From Promethearchaeota archaeon Loki_b32 (GTDB lineage Archaea > Asgardarchaeota > Lokiarchaeia > Sigyniarchaeales > SOKP01): 64,000 bases of DNA. Both the position numbers and the translations under genes were made by a program. Below, piece after piece: positions 50,765-60,848 of the stretch. Every line of letters begins with the position of its first letter. Within the stretch, counting starts at the first letter, position 1. The stretch spans positions 81,206-145,205 of the forward strand of contig NJBH01000008.1 of assembly GCA_005223125.1 (NCBI GenBank), read 5' to 3'. A model generated the notes under the pieces. It saw only the letters and a list, made by a program, of their open reading frames with translations, made no database searches and was not told the origin of the DNA.

Positions 50765-52327
50765 ATGTGCTTTTATATTAAGAATAAAATAACTCTCTTA
50801 AACATTTTAAAGAAAAGAAACATAAACTCTTTTCTTCTCTGTATTTTTTTATTGCCTACTTTCATGCTTATAAGCTACAATTTCCTCGGAAATAATATTA
50901 TCAATTCCAATCAAGACAGAAAGAGTAGTTTAATTAATAATACTCAAGAAAATATCCGTGTGAGTAATGGTTATCAATTAGTCGATCCTATTAATATTTC
51001 ATCATGGAGTGATTGGGCACTCTATCCTTTTATTACTGGAGATGGCACTGATTTAAACCCATTTATAATAGAAAATATTGAGATAAACGGTGCTGGTATC
51101 AAAACGATGCAATCAGGTAACCGTACTTTACTTGATTACACTTATGTAGGAATTTTTATTAATACCAATGGCTCGCTTATTATTCGGAATTGTGAAATAT
51201 CACAAACTTCTATTGGAATTCATTTATGTATTGGAATACCACCTGGGGGACAACCTTATCAGATTGTAAATGTTGAGATTACTGATTGTAGTATAGGAAT
51301 TTATAGTAGATGGACACATATCATAGTAAATATCTCAAATTGTTATATCTCTAATTGTAACTGGGTTTCAATAACAGCCACACTAGAGATAAACAACCAT
51401 TTAGATTATGGTGGAATCGGCATCTGGGTCAGATCAGGTGCTAGTTCTGCTATTGAAGATTGTTGTATTGAAGATTGCTCAATAGGGATGATGGCAGAAA
51501 TCGTAGTTGATATCCATAATAATGAATTAATAAATTGTGGGATTGTCCTTGGTAGGGATATCTCAAACTATGACAGTACTAACACTGTCAATGGAAAACC
51601 GATAGGCTTATTCTTGGGCGTTGATAATTTAGTTTTTACCCAGGTTAATGCATCTCAATATGGACAATTAATTTTTGTAAATTGTGCTAACCTTACTCTT
51701 TCAAATATTCATATCACTAAACCCTGTAGTATTGGAATTCAACTATTTTCTCTTGGCTTTAACCAAACGACATATTTGAATAATATTATATGTGAAAACC
51801 AGAAACTCGGAATGTATATCCATGGATATGATATGATTGGAGATAATCTATACGCTAAAAACTGCAAGGCTGGATTCTATTTTATTGGTATAAAAAATAG
51901 TAAATTTACTAAGGTTATGACAGATAATACGGATATACCTATTTATGCGATAACTGCAATCAATAATTTTACTATTGAAATTGAACAATCTACAAAATTT
52001 TATTTGGTTGATCCACTTGCTTGGTATGGGGATAAGCTCCATGTAGAATCTTCAGATGCGGCATATAATATATCTATGTCTTATATTTCAGAATTAGGAA
52101 TTCAAGGTTATACTACTCAATTTAATGATACAGAGACTTATCAGATTAGCCTTATTGTACCACCTTATACGATTACAGCAAATTTTACAGTCATCTCAGT
52201 CCCCCGTTATACCCGACCAGATACCTCTAAGACCATTCCAGGTTATCATTTTTTCTGGTTCTGGAGTGTGATAATAATGGGGCTCTTAATATTTATTGAA
52301 TCTTACCGAAGGTCTTACCGAAGGTAA
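50765..52327 (+). CDS. Secreted parallel beta-helix (NosD/PbH1-type) surface protein
   Basis: About 520 residues from ATG 50765 (a TTG at 50699 is also in frame). Signal helix INSFLLCIFLLPTFMLISYN, a degenerate repeat domain of SIGIHLCIGIPPGGQPYQIV / DCSIGIYSRW type with ISNCN, IEDCS, ENCK-like turns (about residues 80-400) that builds a right-handed beta-helix, then a C-terminal membrane helix (FFWFWSVIIMGLLIFIE) and a short basic tail repeated as YRRSYRR. Beta-helix proteins bind or cut surface polysaccharides; no catalytic site is seen. Confidence 0.78.
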   Translation: MCFYIKNKITLLNILKKRNINSFLLCIFLLPTFMLISYNFLGNNIINSNQDRKSSLINNTQENIRVSNGYQLVDPINISSWSDWALYPFITGDGTDLNPFIIENIEINGAGIKTMQSGNRTLLDYTYVGIFINTNGSLIIRNCEISQTSIGIHLCIGIPPGGQPYQIVNVEITDCSIGIYSRWTHIIVNISNCYISNCNWVSITATLEINNHLDYGGIGIWVRSGASSAIEDCCIEDCSIGMMAEIVVDIHNNELINCGIVLGRDISNYDSTNTVNGKPIGLFLGVDNLVFTQVNASQYGQLIFVNCANLTLSNIHITKPCSIGIQLFSLGFNQTTYLNNIICENQKLGMYIHGYDMIGDNLYAKNCKAGFYFIGIKNSKFTKVMTDNTDIPIYAITAINNFTIEIEQSTKFYLVDPLAWYGDKLHVESSDAAYNISMSYISELGIQGYTTQFNDTETYQISLIVPPYTITANFTVISVPRYTRPDTSKTIPGYHFFWFWSVIIMGLLIFIESYRRSYRR

Positions 52328-52509
52328 GATTTAAACATTTTTTCTATTAGATTTTTTAATTCAAAACTTATAATGAACCAACTCAATTAAAAATTGCAAA
52401 GAGAAAAGAATTAATTATTTATCTATTCAATTGCTAGAATTTAAAAAATATTAATATTTTATTCATATCAAATCAAATTTATATAAATAGAAATTTATTT
52501 ATTTTTATA

Positions 52510-53517
52510 ATGTCTGGTTCTGAATGGAAAAAAGTTGATTTTCAGCAATTTGTTAATAACTTTGGTAATGAAATTGTAATTAAAAATACTCCAGAGATAT
52601 TATATTCAAAAAAAGATAAAGAGCATGAAGCATATAATTCCTTAATTGCTTTCTTTTTTATTACTGGTGCATTACTTATCTATATTGCACTCTCATATTT
52701 TTTGGCATCAATATACTTCAGTTTGACACTCTCCGTTATAATTTTACTCATCGGAGTAATTGTCGATATATTTTTAATTGTTAATATTATTAAATTTAAT
52801 GTTTACATCAGGCCATTAGAGTGTTGGGTTGAGGTTTATAAAGGTAAATCTGAAGGTGTTTTTGAATATTATTGTTTTACTTATTATCCGATTTTTACCG
52901 GAAAATGCCATCCAAATGAAGCTACAAATGTAATATTAAAATTATATCAAGAACAGATAATTAAAAGTAAAATAGATATAACTCAAATTGAAATTTATTT
53001 TAAATTTACCCAAGAAGAGAATAACGATGTAGAAAAATTAGGATATTTCTTTCAATATGCTGAGGGACGTCCTTTCAGAGATGATAAAATTAATCGAAAT
53101 TCTTGGAAATATTTCCCCTCTGAACGATCAGGATTAGAGAATTATATTGCTATTGGAAATTGGGATCATCAATATGAATGGAAAAATGATCTGGAATTTG
53201 ATTTCGACAAACTTCATGAATATGCACCCTGGGTTATTCAAAAGTGGAATGAAATTAATTTGAAACCCTTAACTGAGGAATATAAGGTAAAAATTAATTG
53301 GAATTTACGATTCATTGAATCTATACCAAAATTAAAACCTTGGGAAGGAAATTTGGATAGTCAAACCTACGAGAACCCTAAAGCACATAAAGATCTGGAA
53401 ATTGTTAATGAGGTTATTACTAAAATTATTGGACAAGATAAGGAAATTGAAAAAATAAAAGATATAAAAGATGAGATACCAATAATTAAAGCATATTTTA
53501 GAGATTTAGGTTCTTAA
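52510..53517 (+). CDS. Membrane-anchored hypothetical protein, 335 aa
   Basis: Two adjacent membrane helices (about 43-65 and 68-92: LIAFFFITGALLIYIALSYF, LTLSVIILLIGVIVDIFLIV) with a short N-terminus and a large soluble C-terminal region on the inside, rich in W and charged residues (YFFQYAEGRPFRDDKINRNSW, WKYFPSERSGLENYIAIGNW). No family recognised. It overlaps the FGGY kinase 3' end by 20 bp, convergent. Confidence 0.6.
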   Translation: MSGSEWKKVDFQQFVNNFGNEIVIKNTPEILYSKKDKEHEAYNSLIAFFFITGALLIYIALSYFLASIYFSLTLSVIILLIGVIVDIFLIVNIIKFNVYIRPLECWVEVYKGKSEGVFEYYCFTYYPIFTGKCHPNEATNVILKLYQEQIIKSKIDITQIEIYFKFTQEENNDVEKLGYFFQYAEGRPFRDDKINRNSWKYFPSERSGLENYIAIGNWDHQYEWKNDLEFDFDKLHEYAPWVIQKWNEINLKPLTEEYKVKINWNLRFIESIPKLKPWEGNLDSQTYENPKAHKDLEIVNEVITKIIGQDKEIEKIKDIKDEIPIIKAYFRDLGS

Positions 53518-55069
53518 ACATTTGTTTGTTTCTTTTATAGATGCTTATGAATTCATTAAATAATTTATCATAAATTTTCTTATTCTCAAGATTTGGTGTG
53601 AATATTTTTTTAACTTTAATTAATGGTACAGCATCTGAAAAACCATTTAAAATACCTAATCCTACCATTGATATTATTGCAGAACCTTTAGCGGCAGCCA
53701 AATCAGGTTCTTCCATCTGAACAATCTTTCGCTCAAGTATATCTGATAGGATTTGACACCAAACATCGGATTTGGCTCCTCCCCCAATACAATTAATCTC
53801 ATCTGATTTTCCTATTAATTTTTCTATATAAACTAAAGCCCATTTTATATTGTACGCGACCCCTTCATAGACGGATCTCAAAACTTCATCTCTTGTATGC
53901 TCAAGACTTAGATTATAGAAACCTCCTCGAACATTTGGATCATTTATTGGGCTTCTTTCCCCAAACATCCATGGTGTGAAAATAAGATTTTTGGATCCAA
54001 CTTCGGATTTTGCAACAAGTGAATCTAAATATGAGTAGAATTCATTTGAACTTCCATTAAATCCATCCTTCTCACCTCTAAATAATTGTTGTATAGTCCA
54101 ATCAAGACATTTAGCACCAGTCTCTTGTTTTGAAATGCATAAATAATTTTCTTGAGCAGAACTTATACTCCCGGCATAATGGGTGATATCTATTAATCTT
54201 TTTGACGTGTGGGCAGCTACCCAATCTGCCGTTCCTATACATACGATGAGTATATTATCTAAAATTCCACCAGACCCTAATGCAGAAGAAGTTAAATCAC
54301 CAGAACTTACAAACACAGGAATTCCAGATTTCAAGCCTAATTCTTTAGAAGCTTCAGTGGTTAATTCTCCGGCAAGTTCAGTAGATTTTTTTATTTCAGG
54401 TAATTTCATTCTATCAATTTTAAATTTTCTTAGAATTTTATCTGACCATTCAAAGATACCAGGATTAGTATTCATCATCCAAGATGTATGACCTAAATCT
54501 CTTGAAGTTATAGCATTTTTAGTACATTTATAAATAACAAAATCTTTCACACTTAGAAATTTATATACTTTTTCATAAATTTCTGGTTTATTTTCCTTAA
54601 TCCATAAAATATGAGAAATAGGATCTTTTCCATTAAATCCAGGAGCACCTCCTGTGATTTTGAGAAACATAAGTATATTTTTTAATCCATAACCAGAAAT
54701 TTTTATAATACCTTTGGAAAATTTTCGAGTTAATGGTGCCGCACGTGTATCTAACCAGTTAATACAATTCATTAGCGGATTACCATTATTATCTATTGGA
54801 ACGGTGCAATTCATTTGACAATCTAATGCTAACGTTATAATTTCATCAGGATCTATATTATTCTGCTGAATCAAGGTATGAGTAGATTCTTTCACTGCAT
54901 CCCAATAATCTTCTGGATTTTGTTCCGCCCATCCGGGTTTTGGATAATATAAAGGATAATCAACTTTTATTTGAGAAATTACATCTAAATTTAAATTGAA
55001 TAAGACAGCTTTATTACCAGAAGTACCTAAATCATGAGTTAAAATATATTTTCCTTTCATAGTTATCAC
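53498..55069 (-). CDS. FGGY-family carbohydrate kinase (xylulokinase/glycerol kinase-like)
   Basis: 523 residues. ATPase motifs: YILTHDLGTSGNKAVLFNL (phosphate 1), NPEDYWDAVKESTHTLI, TLALDCQMNCTVPID, VSSGDLTSSALGSGGI and IGTADWVAAHTS (phosphate 2 region), and INCIGGGAKSDVWCQILSDIL (adenosine-binding), a typical FGGY C-terminal motif. It phosphorylates a sugar or polyol; substrate is not readable. No linked sugar gene is adjacent. Confidence 0.9.
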   Translation of the reverse strand: MITMKGKYILTHDLGTSGNKAVLFNLNLDVISQIKVDYPLYYPKPGWAEQNPEDYWDAVKESTHTLIQQNNIDPDEIITLALDCQMNCTVPIDNNGNPLMNCINWLDTRAAPLTRKFSKGIIKISGYGLKNILMFLKITGGAPGFNGKDPISHILWIKENKPEIYEKVYKFLSVKDFVIYKCTKNAITSRDLGHTSWMMNTNPGIFEWSDKILRKFKIDRMKLPEIKKSTELAGELTTEASKELGLKSGIPVFVSSGDLTSSALGSGGILDNILIVCIGTADWVAAHTSKRLIDITHYAGSISSAQENYLCISKQETGAKCLDWTIQQLFRGEKDGFNGSSNEFYSYLDSLVAKSEVGSKNLIFTPWMFGERSPINDPNVRGGFYNLSLEHTRDEVLRSVYEGVAYNIKWALVYIEKLIGKSDEINCIGGGAKSDVWCQILSDILERKIVQMEEPDLAAAKGSAIISMVGLGILNGFSDAVPLIKVKKIFTPNLENKKIYDKLFNEFISIYKRNKQMFKNLNL

Positions 55070-55229
55070 ATATTTATTTTATTATCTATTTGTATATTGT
55101 TTGAATTATTAATAAAATTAAAAAATTCCATTAGGTATAATATCATTATAAAAACTTATAAAAAATTAATTTGTAATTCTTTAAAATTAAATTACACTTC
55201 ATTAAAGAAAAAAAGAGGTTAGTTAGAAA

Positions 55230-56651
55230 TTGGAATCTTTGAAAAGTGTCTCTAGTCTTGAAATTCCAACTAATAAGATATTCTATGATAAAAAAACTAA
55301 TATATTATCTATAGAGATAATAGATTTTATGTTTGTTGGGACATATAAAAAATCAACAAGGATAGCTAAAGTAATCGATGATATTTTTTCATCTTTCGGG
55401 GAAATTCAATTGAATCGTAGTGAAATTTATTTTATAGATTTTGTCACTAGTGCCAGGATTGCTGAAACTACTAAAATAAAAAATTTAAAATTATCAAAGA
55501 AAAAAAAAGCAGAGAAAAAAGAGGAAAAACCAGAAAAAAAAAAGGGAAAGCTTGGAAAAAAAGACAAAATTGCAGAAAAACGGAAAGATGAAGTTTTTGA
55601 AATTGAAGCAGAAGAAATGTATGATGAAGATTATGAAATATTGTCATCAATGGATGATAATGCAAAATATAAAGAAGAAGCGTTTGAGGAAGAGAAAGCG
55701 TTAAAAAGAGATGTTAGGGAAAGGGAAGAAACTAGAAGATTGCAAGAAACTCCAAAAACTAAAAAAAAGACTCGATCACTACCGTCACCTGCACCTAGAG
55801 CTAGCGCTCCACCTCCTCCTGGTGCTGGTGCACCTGCTGTACCCCCTGCTGTCAGTCCACCACCTCCTTCTGATGCTTTTACAGGACCATCGGAACCACC
55901 ATCAAAACCGATGCTTGAATCTTCTGCAGTCATTTCCGAAGAACCTCAACCAACAGTATATGAGATTAATATGGGCCTTCAATATTATTCTGTTATGATG
56001 GAGCAAAGGAGCTATTTATTTTATGTATATTTTTCACATAAAGAATTGAAGATTGTAGATGAAGAGGGTAAGACCATATATGAAACTACGTTTACAATAG
56101 TAACTACTAAGAAGGAACCTCCAGTTTTGGATCTTAAAATTGAAGGAGAAGGTTTTGAAGTGCATCCGATATTTGGGAAAGTTGAAGTTAAAAAGAATGC
56201 TGTTAATCCACCTGTTATGATTTTTTCTATCATGCCACTGAAATCTGATAAAAAAAAAAAAAAGAAAAAAGAAACTGAGAGAAGATTTTTAAATGTGTAT
56301 ATAGAATTTGAAGAAGCAATAATTAGCCATACAGTCTTATCTATTATTGTTCAACCAAAGTATTTTAAACTCGATCTTGGACCAATCCATCTAAATCTTA
56401 GCAAACGAACTGCAGCAATAATATCGTTTATCTCTATTTTAATAGCGGGAATTTCTTTGGTCTATACATTATTCGCTTGGGATCCTTCATCTAGTTTTAC
56501 TGATATTTTAAGTGGTTTTTCCCCTGGTTTAGGGTCGATTGTATTTTTTGCTATTTTTTTGGTTACTTTATTGAAAGAGGGAGTATTTCCATTAAAACAA
56601 AAAATAAGTGCATTTCTAAACTTTGATCAAGCTGGAATAATTCAAAAATAA
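55230..56651 (+). CDS. Proline-rich membrane protein with possible longin-like N-terminus
   Basis: 473 residues. About 75 N-terminal residues form a small alpha/beta unit (TNKIFYDKKTNILSIEIIDF...RIAKVIDDIFSSF). Then come a Lys/Glu-rich helix (KKKKAEKKEEKPEKKKG), a Pro/Ala/Ser-rich stretch (SLPSPAPRASAPPPPGAGAP), a beta-sandwich domain (about 240-380: YEINMGLQYYSVMMEQRSYL; LDLKIEGEGFEVHPIFGKVE) and two C-terminal membrane helices. It starts at a TTG after GAGGTTAG. The layout resembles scaffold proteins, but no named family is recognised. Confidence 0.6.
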   Translation: MESLKSVSSLEIPTNKIFYDKKTNILSIEIIDFMFVGTYKKSTRIAKVIDDIFSSFGEIQLNRSEIYFIDFVTSARIAETTKIKNLKLSKKKKAEKKEEKPEKKKGKLGKKDKIAEKRKDEVFEIEAEEMYDEDYEILSSMDDNAKYKEEAFEEEKALKRDVREREETRRLQETPKTKKKTRSLPSPAPRASAPPPPGAGAPAVPPAVSPPPPSDAFTGPSEPPSKPMLESSAVISEEPQPTVYEINMGLQYYSVMMEQRSYLFYVYFSHKELKIVDEEGKTIYETTFTIVTTKKEPPVLDLKIEGEGFEVHPIFGKVEVKKNAVNPPVMIFSIMPLKSDKKKKKKKETERRFLNVYIEFEEAIISHTVLSIIVQPKYFKLDLGPIHLNLSKRTAAIISFISILIAGISLVYTLFAWDPSSSFTDILSGFSPGLGSIVFFAIFLVTLLKEGVFPLKQKISAFLNFDQAGIIQK

Positions 56652-57000
56652 GTAATGTGCGATTTTGAAAATAAGCTATTCTATTAAACTTTTTTTTTTA
56701 TTTGTAAAATATTATATTTTACTCTTCTATAAATGTATCTAACTTTTCCTGATATTAGTGTTGAATTTTAATGCACATTTGTTTGGTAAATCGTCTGGCT
56801 ATAAATTGCTGAAAATCAACCGGATTTGGCTTATCAGTCAACATTAATCATCTATAAGAACGCTTTTTTTACCCGGAAATTTACCATACTCTTTCAAAGT
56901 AACACCTTATTATTGAACATTTAGATTCCTATAAGACTAAATTAGAATACAGAATGAGCACGTTTATTAAGATTATCTTTTAACATGATTAAAACAAAAA
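56652..57000. other. Gene-free spacer
   Basis: 349 bp, AT-rich. A T-run right after the upstream gene (56690-56700) likely terminates it. No ORF, RNA gene or repeat could be supported; the promoter of the ABC exporter must lie in its right part. Confidence 0.5.
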
Positions 57001-57045
57001 TTGGTCTACAGGAGAAATTTATTCAAATTAATTTTAATTATAAAT

Positions 57046-58056
57046 ATGAATAAATCAATTGAAGAAGAAACACAAGTAATATATTCAGATCCTATTCAAT
57101 TCAATGAGAATAAACATTCAACTGAATTTATCATCGAAGTTCAAGATCTAAAAAAGTCGTTCAATGGTATTAAAGCAGTTGATGGTATTAGTCTTAGAGT
57201 TCATAAAGGTGAATTATTTTCACTTTTAGGTCCTAATGGAGCGGGGAAATCTACAACAATTAGAATGCTTACCACCGTATTAAAACCCACGAATGGAGAC
57301 GCAAGAATAAAGGATTATAGCCTAATAAAAGAAAAAAATAAAATTAAACCACTTATTGGAGTATGTCCTCAAGAAAATGTTATTTTTGAAGCCTTAACAG
57401 CAGAAGATAATGTGGAATTTGTTGGTCGCATGCATGGAATGGATCCTGCTGACATAAAAAAACGCACGAAAACCTTATTAGAGAAAATGAATATTGCAGG
57501 ACGAAAAAAGGCCGCAAAATCATTTTCTGGGGGAATGAAACGACGATTAAATCTTATAATGAGCCTTATTCATCAACCACAAATTCTATTTCTTGATGAA
57601 CCGAGCGCGGGGTTAGATCCTCAAGCAAGACGCCTTGTGTGGGATTTTATAAAGGATCTTAAAAATACAGGCGTGACAATCATCCTCACTACCCATGATA
57701 TGCTAGAGGCTGATGTGCTAAGTGATCATATTGCAATCATGGACTATGGTAAAATCATTGCTTTTGGAACCTTAGAAGAACTAAAAAGGAGTTCGAATAA
57801 CGGAAATATTCTTGAATTTAGGTTTTCTTCCAGAGAAGAGCTCATTCAAGCAAAAAACAAGTTAAAACATATAGATAAAGTGAAAAAAATCACAGAAATG
57901 GAGAACAATAAGTTAATTATTTCCTTTACTGGAGGAGTTAAAACTTTTAAACGAGAAATTTTACGCGAGATAAAATCGTTTAACGCTTTACACTTTAGGG
58001 AAGATTCTCTTGAAGATATATTCTTAAAATTAACTGGTAGGGGGCTACGCGACTAA
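57046..58056 (+). CDS. ABC-2 exporter ATPase (DrrA-like)
   Basis: About 336 residues; I prefer ATG 57046 to the TTG at 57001. Walker A GPNGAGKSTTIRMLTT, Q-loop GVCPQENVIFEALT, signature KSFSGGMKRRLNL, Walker B ILFLDEPSAGLDPQARR, then a C-terminal DrrA-type extension. Members power drug, lipid or polysaccharide export. The permease follows with a one-base TAATG overlap, so the two are translated together. Confidence 0.93.
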   Translation: MNKSIEEETQVIYSDPIQFNENKHSTEFIIEVQDLKKSFNGIKAVDGISLRVHKGELFSLLGPNGAGKSTTIRMLTTVLKPTNGDARIKDYSLIKEKNKIKPLIGVCPQENVIFEALTAEDNVEFVGRMHGMDPADIKKRTKTLLEKMNIAGRKKAAKSFSGGMKRRLNLIMSLIHQPQILFLDEPSAGLDPQARRLVWDFIKDLKNTGVTIILTTHDMLEADVLSDHIAIMDYGKIIAFGTLEELKRSSNNGNILEFRFSSREELIQAKNKLKHIDKVKKITEMENNKLIISFTGGVKTFKREILREIKSFNALHFREDSLEDIFLKLTGRGLRD

Positions 58057-58859
58057 TGAACACGATTGATTTAAAAGCATGGTACATCGCCAAGAAGAAT
58101 GTAAAGGAAAAACTTAAGAATTTAGGCTCGATGTTTTGGACTGTTATATTTCCAATCATGATGTTGATAGTTTACAAGTTAGCCTTCACTGATGGTGGAG
58201 ATTACATGATAAATGGATTAACAACTTTTGACGTGGAATTTCCTGGAATTGTTGTATATACGATTGGCATGTCCTCTGTAACAAGTGCAGTTATGTTCTC
58301 AATGAGTAAAAAAGATGGAACATTAGAGCGTATAGATTCAATGCCAGTGAGTCGTGGAAATGTATTTTTAGGAGCTGTATTGTCTGAGACCATTTTCATG
58401 AATCTCCAGCTTATTTTAGTATTCGCATTTGGGTATGGGGTTTTAGGGGCTCATTTTGAACTCGCAATGATGCCGCTAGGATACCTGCTTGCTATGATTT
58501 ATGGTGTTGCAGCAGTCGGATTGGGTCTTATTATTGCGAGTTTTCTTAATTCTCCTGAAGGAGCGAATGGATTTGCAATGTTATCTCACATGACTTTAAT
58601 GTTTGTATCTGGTTCATTTTTCCCCTTGGAAAATGTGGGCGTGTTTTTCACTCCAAATTATTATGTCAAACAAGTCTATCTCCAATTGACAGTTGTTGGA
58701 GATTCATTCTCTGATTTGCTGTATAGGGGTAATATTATTACTCCCACTTCTGAAGCCACTTTCATTCCCATATGGGGAGGAATCCTCATGATATTAGCAT
58801 TCACTGCCATATTTATCATTTTAGGAGTTAAAATCTTTCAGAAAAAGACTATACTTTAG
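58056..58859 (+). CDS. ABC-2 exporter permease
   Basis: 267 residues, about six membrane helices (FWTVIFPIMMLIVYKLA; IVVYTIGMSSVTSAVMFSM; FMNLQLILVFAFGYGVLG; LGYLLAMIYGVAAVGLGLII; MTLMFVSGSFFPLENVGVFF; WGGILMILAFTAIFIILG). ABC2 marks include DGTLERIDSMPVSRGNVFLG and the FFPLENV turn. It pairs with the ATPase just upstream. Substrate unknown. Confidence 0.92.
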   Translation: MNTIDLKAWYIAKKNVKEKLKNLGSMFWTVIFPIMMLIVYKLAFTDGGDYMINGLTTFDVEFPGIVVYTIGMSSVTSAVMFSMSKKDGTLERIDSMPVSRGNVFLGAVLSETIFMNLQLILVFAFGYGVLGAHFELAMMPLGYLLAMIYGVAAVGLGLIIASFLNSPEGANGFAMLSHMTLMFVSGSFFPLENVGVFFTPNYYVKQVYLQLTVVGDSFSDLLYRGNIITPTSEATFIPIWGGILMILAFTAIFIILGVKIFQKKTIL

Positions 58860-58981
58860 ATTCTTTATAATTTTTTTTTTAAACTTTCTATTTTTTTAAC
58901 TTTTTTTATATTTTTATACAGCTCTTTGGAAAAATATAAAATTTCGATCAAGCAGGATTTCTAATAAAATAATTTAATTTG

Positions 58982-59908
58982 TTATAAACTTCCTATTTTT
59001 TCATTTTTTTTTGATTTTGATTTTATTTCATCCCAAAATTTCTTTTTTAACTGACTCAATTGTTTTTGTTTTAGTTTAACAAAGTATAATGGCCTTTTAG
59101 CAATAACAGGATAATTTCTAATTTTCAAAGATTTGATTAATCCGGCTGATTCTGTTTTATCGGCCATTATCTCGCTCATAATACCAATGTAGTTAGATTC
59201 ACTAACAGTAGAAATGATTGAATCATTATCATTTATTTCTAATTCAATATCCAACTTTTTATAATCTGGAAATTGTTGTTTAAATGTATGTCTCATTCCA
59301 GAGCCTTTTTCTCTCCATATAAAAGGAAATTTAGTAAGATCATCAAAATTTACAGTATCTTTTTCATTTTTTAGTAATTCATGGTTAGGTGAACAGATAA
59401 ATTTAAATTCATCTTCTCCTATTTTGATATAATCAAAATCTCTTTCATTATAATTCATAAAACTCCCAATGCCAGCGAAATCAGCCATTCCTTTTGTTAA
59501 ATTTTCCATAGATTTCTGAGAGTTATTAATCAGTATTTTAAAATTTACATTTGAATTTTTGTTTCTAAAATCCGCTATATACCGAGGTAAAATATGAGAG
59601 CCAGGAATAGTGGATGCGGATATTATAATATCTTCTTCTATTTGATCCTTAAATTTAGAGATTTCTAGTTTACAAGTATCATACAACTCTATTATCTTTC
59701 TAGCATGTTCAAGTAAAAGTTTTCCCGCATTTGTTATTTCAAATTTTTTTGTAGTTCTATCAATTAAAACTACTCCACCAAAATCTTTTTCCAACTGAGA
59801 TATCTGGTGTGATAATGTACTTTGAGAAATAGGAAGTTCTTTTGCTAATTTCGAGAAGCTTCTGAATTGAGTTAATTTAATGAAATTCCTTAAATATTCA
59901 ATATTCAA
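58982..59908 (-). CDS. LysR-type transcriptional regulator
   Basis: 308 residues. An N-terminal winged helix (MNIEYLRNFIKLTQFRSFSK; ELPISQSTLSHQISQLEKDF) and a C-terminal periplasmic-binding-like effector domain (ITISASTIPGSHILPRYIADF-type; IGIMSEIMADKTESAGLIKS). It is divergent from the DsrE/TusA genes, which LysR proteins of such arrangement normally control (family knowledge; inference here). The 175-bp spacer holds a loose TATC-13-GATA element (59975-59995), too weak to call a site. Confidence 0.92.
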   Translation of the reverse strand: MNIEYLRNFIKLTQFRSFSKLAKELPISQSTLSHQISQLEKDFGGVVLIDRTTKKFEITNAGKLLLEHARKIIELYDTCKLEISKFKDQIEEDIIISASTIPGSHILPRYIADFRNKNSNVNFKILINNSQKSMENLTKGMADFAGIGSFMNYNERDFDYIKIGEDEFKFICSPNHELLKNEKDTVNFDDLTKFPFIWREKGSGMRHTFKQQFPDYKKLDIELEINDNDSIISTVSESNYIGIMSEIMADKTESAGLIKSLKIRNYPVIAKRPLYFVKLKQKQLSQLKKKFWDEIKSKSKKNEKIGSL

Positions 59909-60083
59909 CCTATAAATCGCCTTAAAAAAACTGATATTCTAATTATAATATAAAAGAATTTATGTATTTTTATTTATCGATTTTTTTAATAGATATTTAC
60001 GAAAAAATTAATAAACATACTACTCTTTATGTAATTACCTAAAGAACGGATTTTTAACAAAAGATTGTTGAGGAACATTTGAT

Positions 60084-60443
60084 ATGGTTGATAAAAGTAA
60101 GACATTTACAATAGTAATTGGAGATGGTGCATACACTAAAGAACGCCCATTCACTATGTTAAGATTTGCTTACACCGCATTATTAGAAGGGCATAAGATT
60201 AATATATTCTTAGTAGAAGATGGTATTTTTGTTGGGAAAAAAAACCAAGATCCTATGGCTTATGATAATATAGGAAAGTGGATGACGGATGTAATTTCTG
60301 AAGGAGCAAATATAAAAGCCTGTGGTGTGTGTATGAAAGCAAGAGGATTGTCTGAAGATGAATTAATAGATGGAATTGAAAAAGCAACGATGAATGCATT
60401 AGTAGAAATGTGTGAAGAAGCAGATAATGTTATATTTGGCTAA
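60084..60443 (+). CDS. DsrE/DsrF-like sulfur relay protein
   Basis: 119 residues. DsrE fold: FTIVIGDGAYTKERPFTMLR, ALLEGHKINIFLVEDGIFVG, and the cysteine loop IKACGVCMKARGLSE, where the first Cys is the position that carries persulfide in DsrE/TusD-type proteins. It passes sulfane sulfur in thiol relay. Followed 23 bp later by TusA, with which it forms an obvious operon. Confidence 0.9.
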   Translation: MVDKSKTFTIVIGDGAYTKERPFTMLRFAYTALLEGHKINIFLVEDGIFVGKKNQDPMAYDNIGKWMTDVISEGANIKACGVCMKARGLSEDELIDGIEKATMNALVEMCEEADNVIFG

Positions 60444-60466
60444 TTATAGAGGAGATTGATTGAACA

Positions 60467-60694
60467 ATGATAGATTCACATAGATTGGATTGTTCTGGAC
60501 TTGTTTGCCCAATGCCAGTAGCAAAGACTAAAAGACGATTGCTTGAAATGGAGAGCGGCGATATTCTTGAAGTTTCTGGTGATTATGCAGAAGCAGGAGA
60601 GAATATAAAACGTTACATAGATAAACGTGAAGACAAGATCTTAGAATTTAAAAGTGAAGGAGAAAATTATTATATGAAAATAGAAAAGGCTTAA
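60467..60694 (+). CDS. tusA: TusA family sulfur carrier
   Basis: 75 residues. The TusA signature LDCSGLVCPMPVAKTKRRL holds the active cysteine in CPMP, and the barrel end GDILEVSGDYAEAGENIKRY is present. TusA accepts persulfide and hands it to DsrE-type partners. Together with the upstream DsrE gene and the LysR regulator, it makes a small regulated sulfur-transfer unit. No downstream acceptor (TusE, ThiI or DsrC) is visible in the window. Confidence 0.93.
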   Translation: MIDSHRLDCSGLVCPMPVAKTKRRLLEMESGDILEVSGDYAEAGENIKRYIDKREDKILEFKSEGENYYMKIEKA

Positions 60695-60848
60695 ATTTAT
60701 TTTTTATTTAGTTTCTTATTTTTTATATTATTCTTTCATCCCAATAGTATTTTTTAATGAATATTTTTATTTAGATTTTGAATTTTATAAATTATGAATA
60801 AAGAATATAAGAGTATGCTAAAAAAATTTGAGAAAATAAATGTAAAAT

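Noticed and set aside
59975..59995. LysR operator TATC-13-GATA
   Set aside because: Spacing is off the usual T-11-A pattern and such AT-rich dyads are common here.
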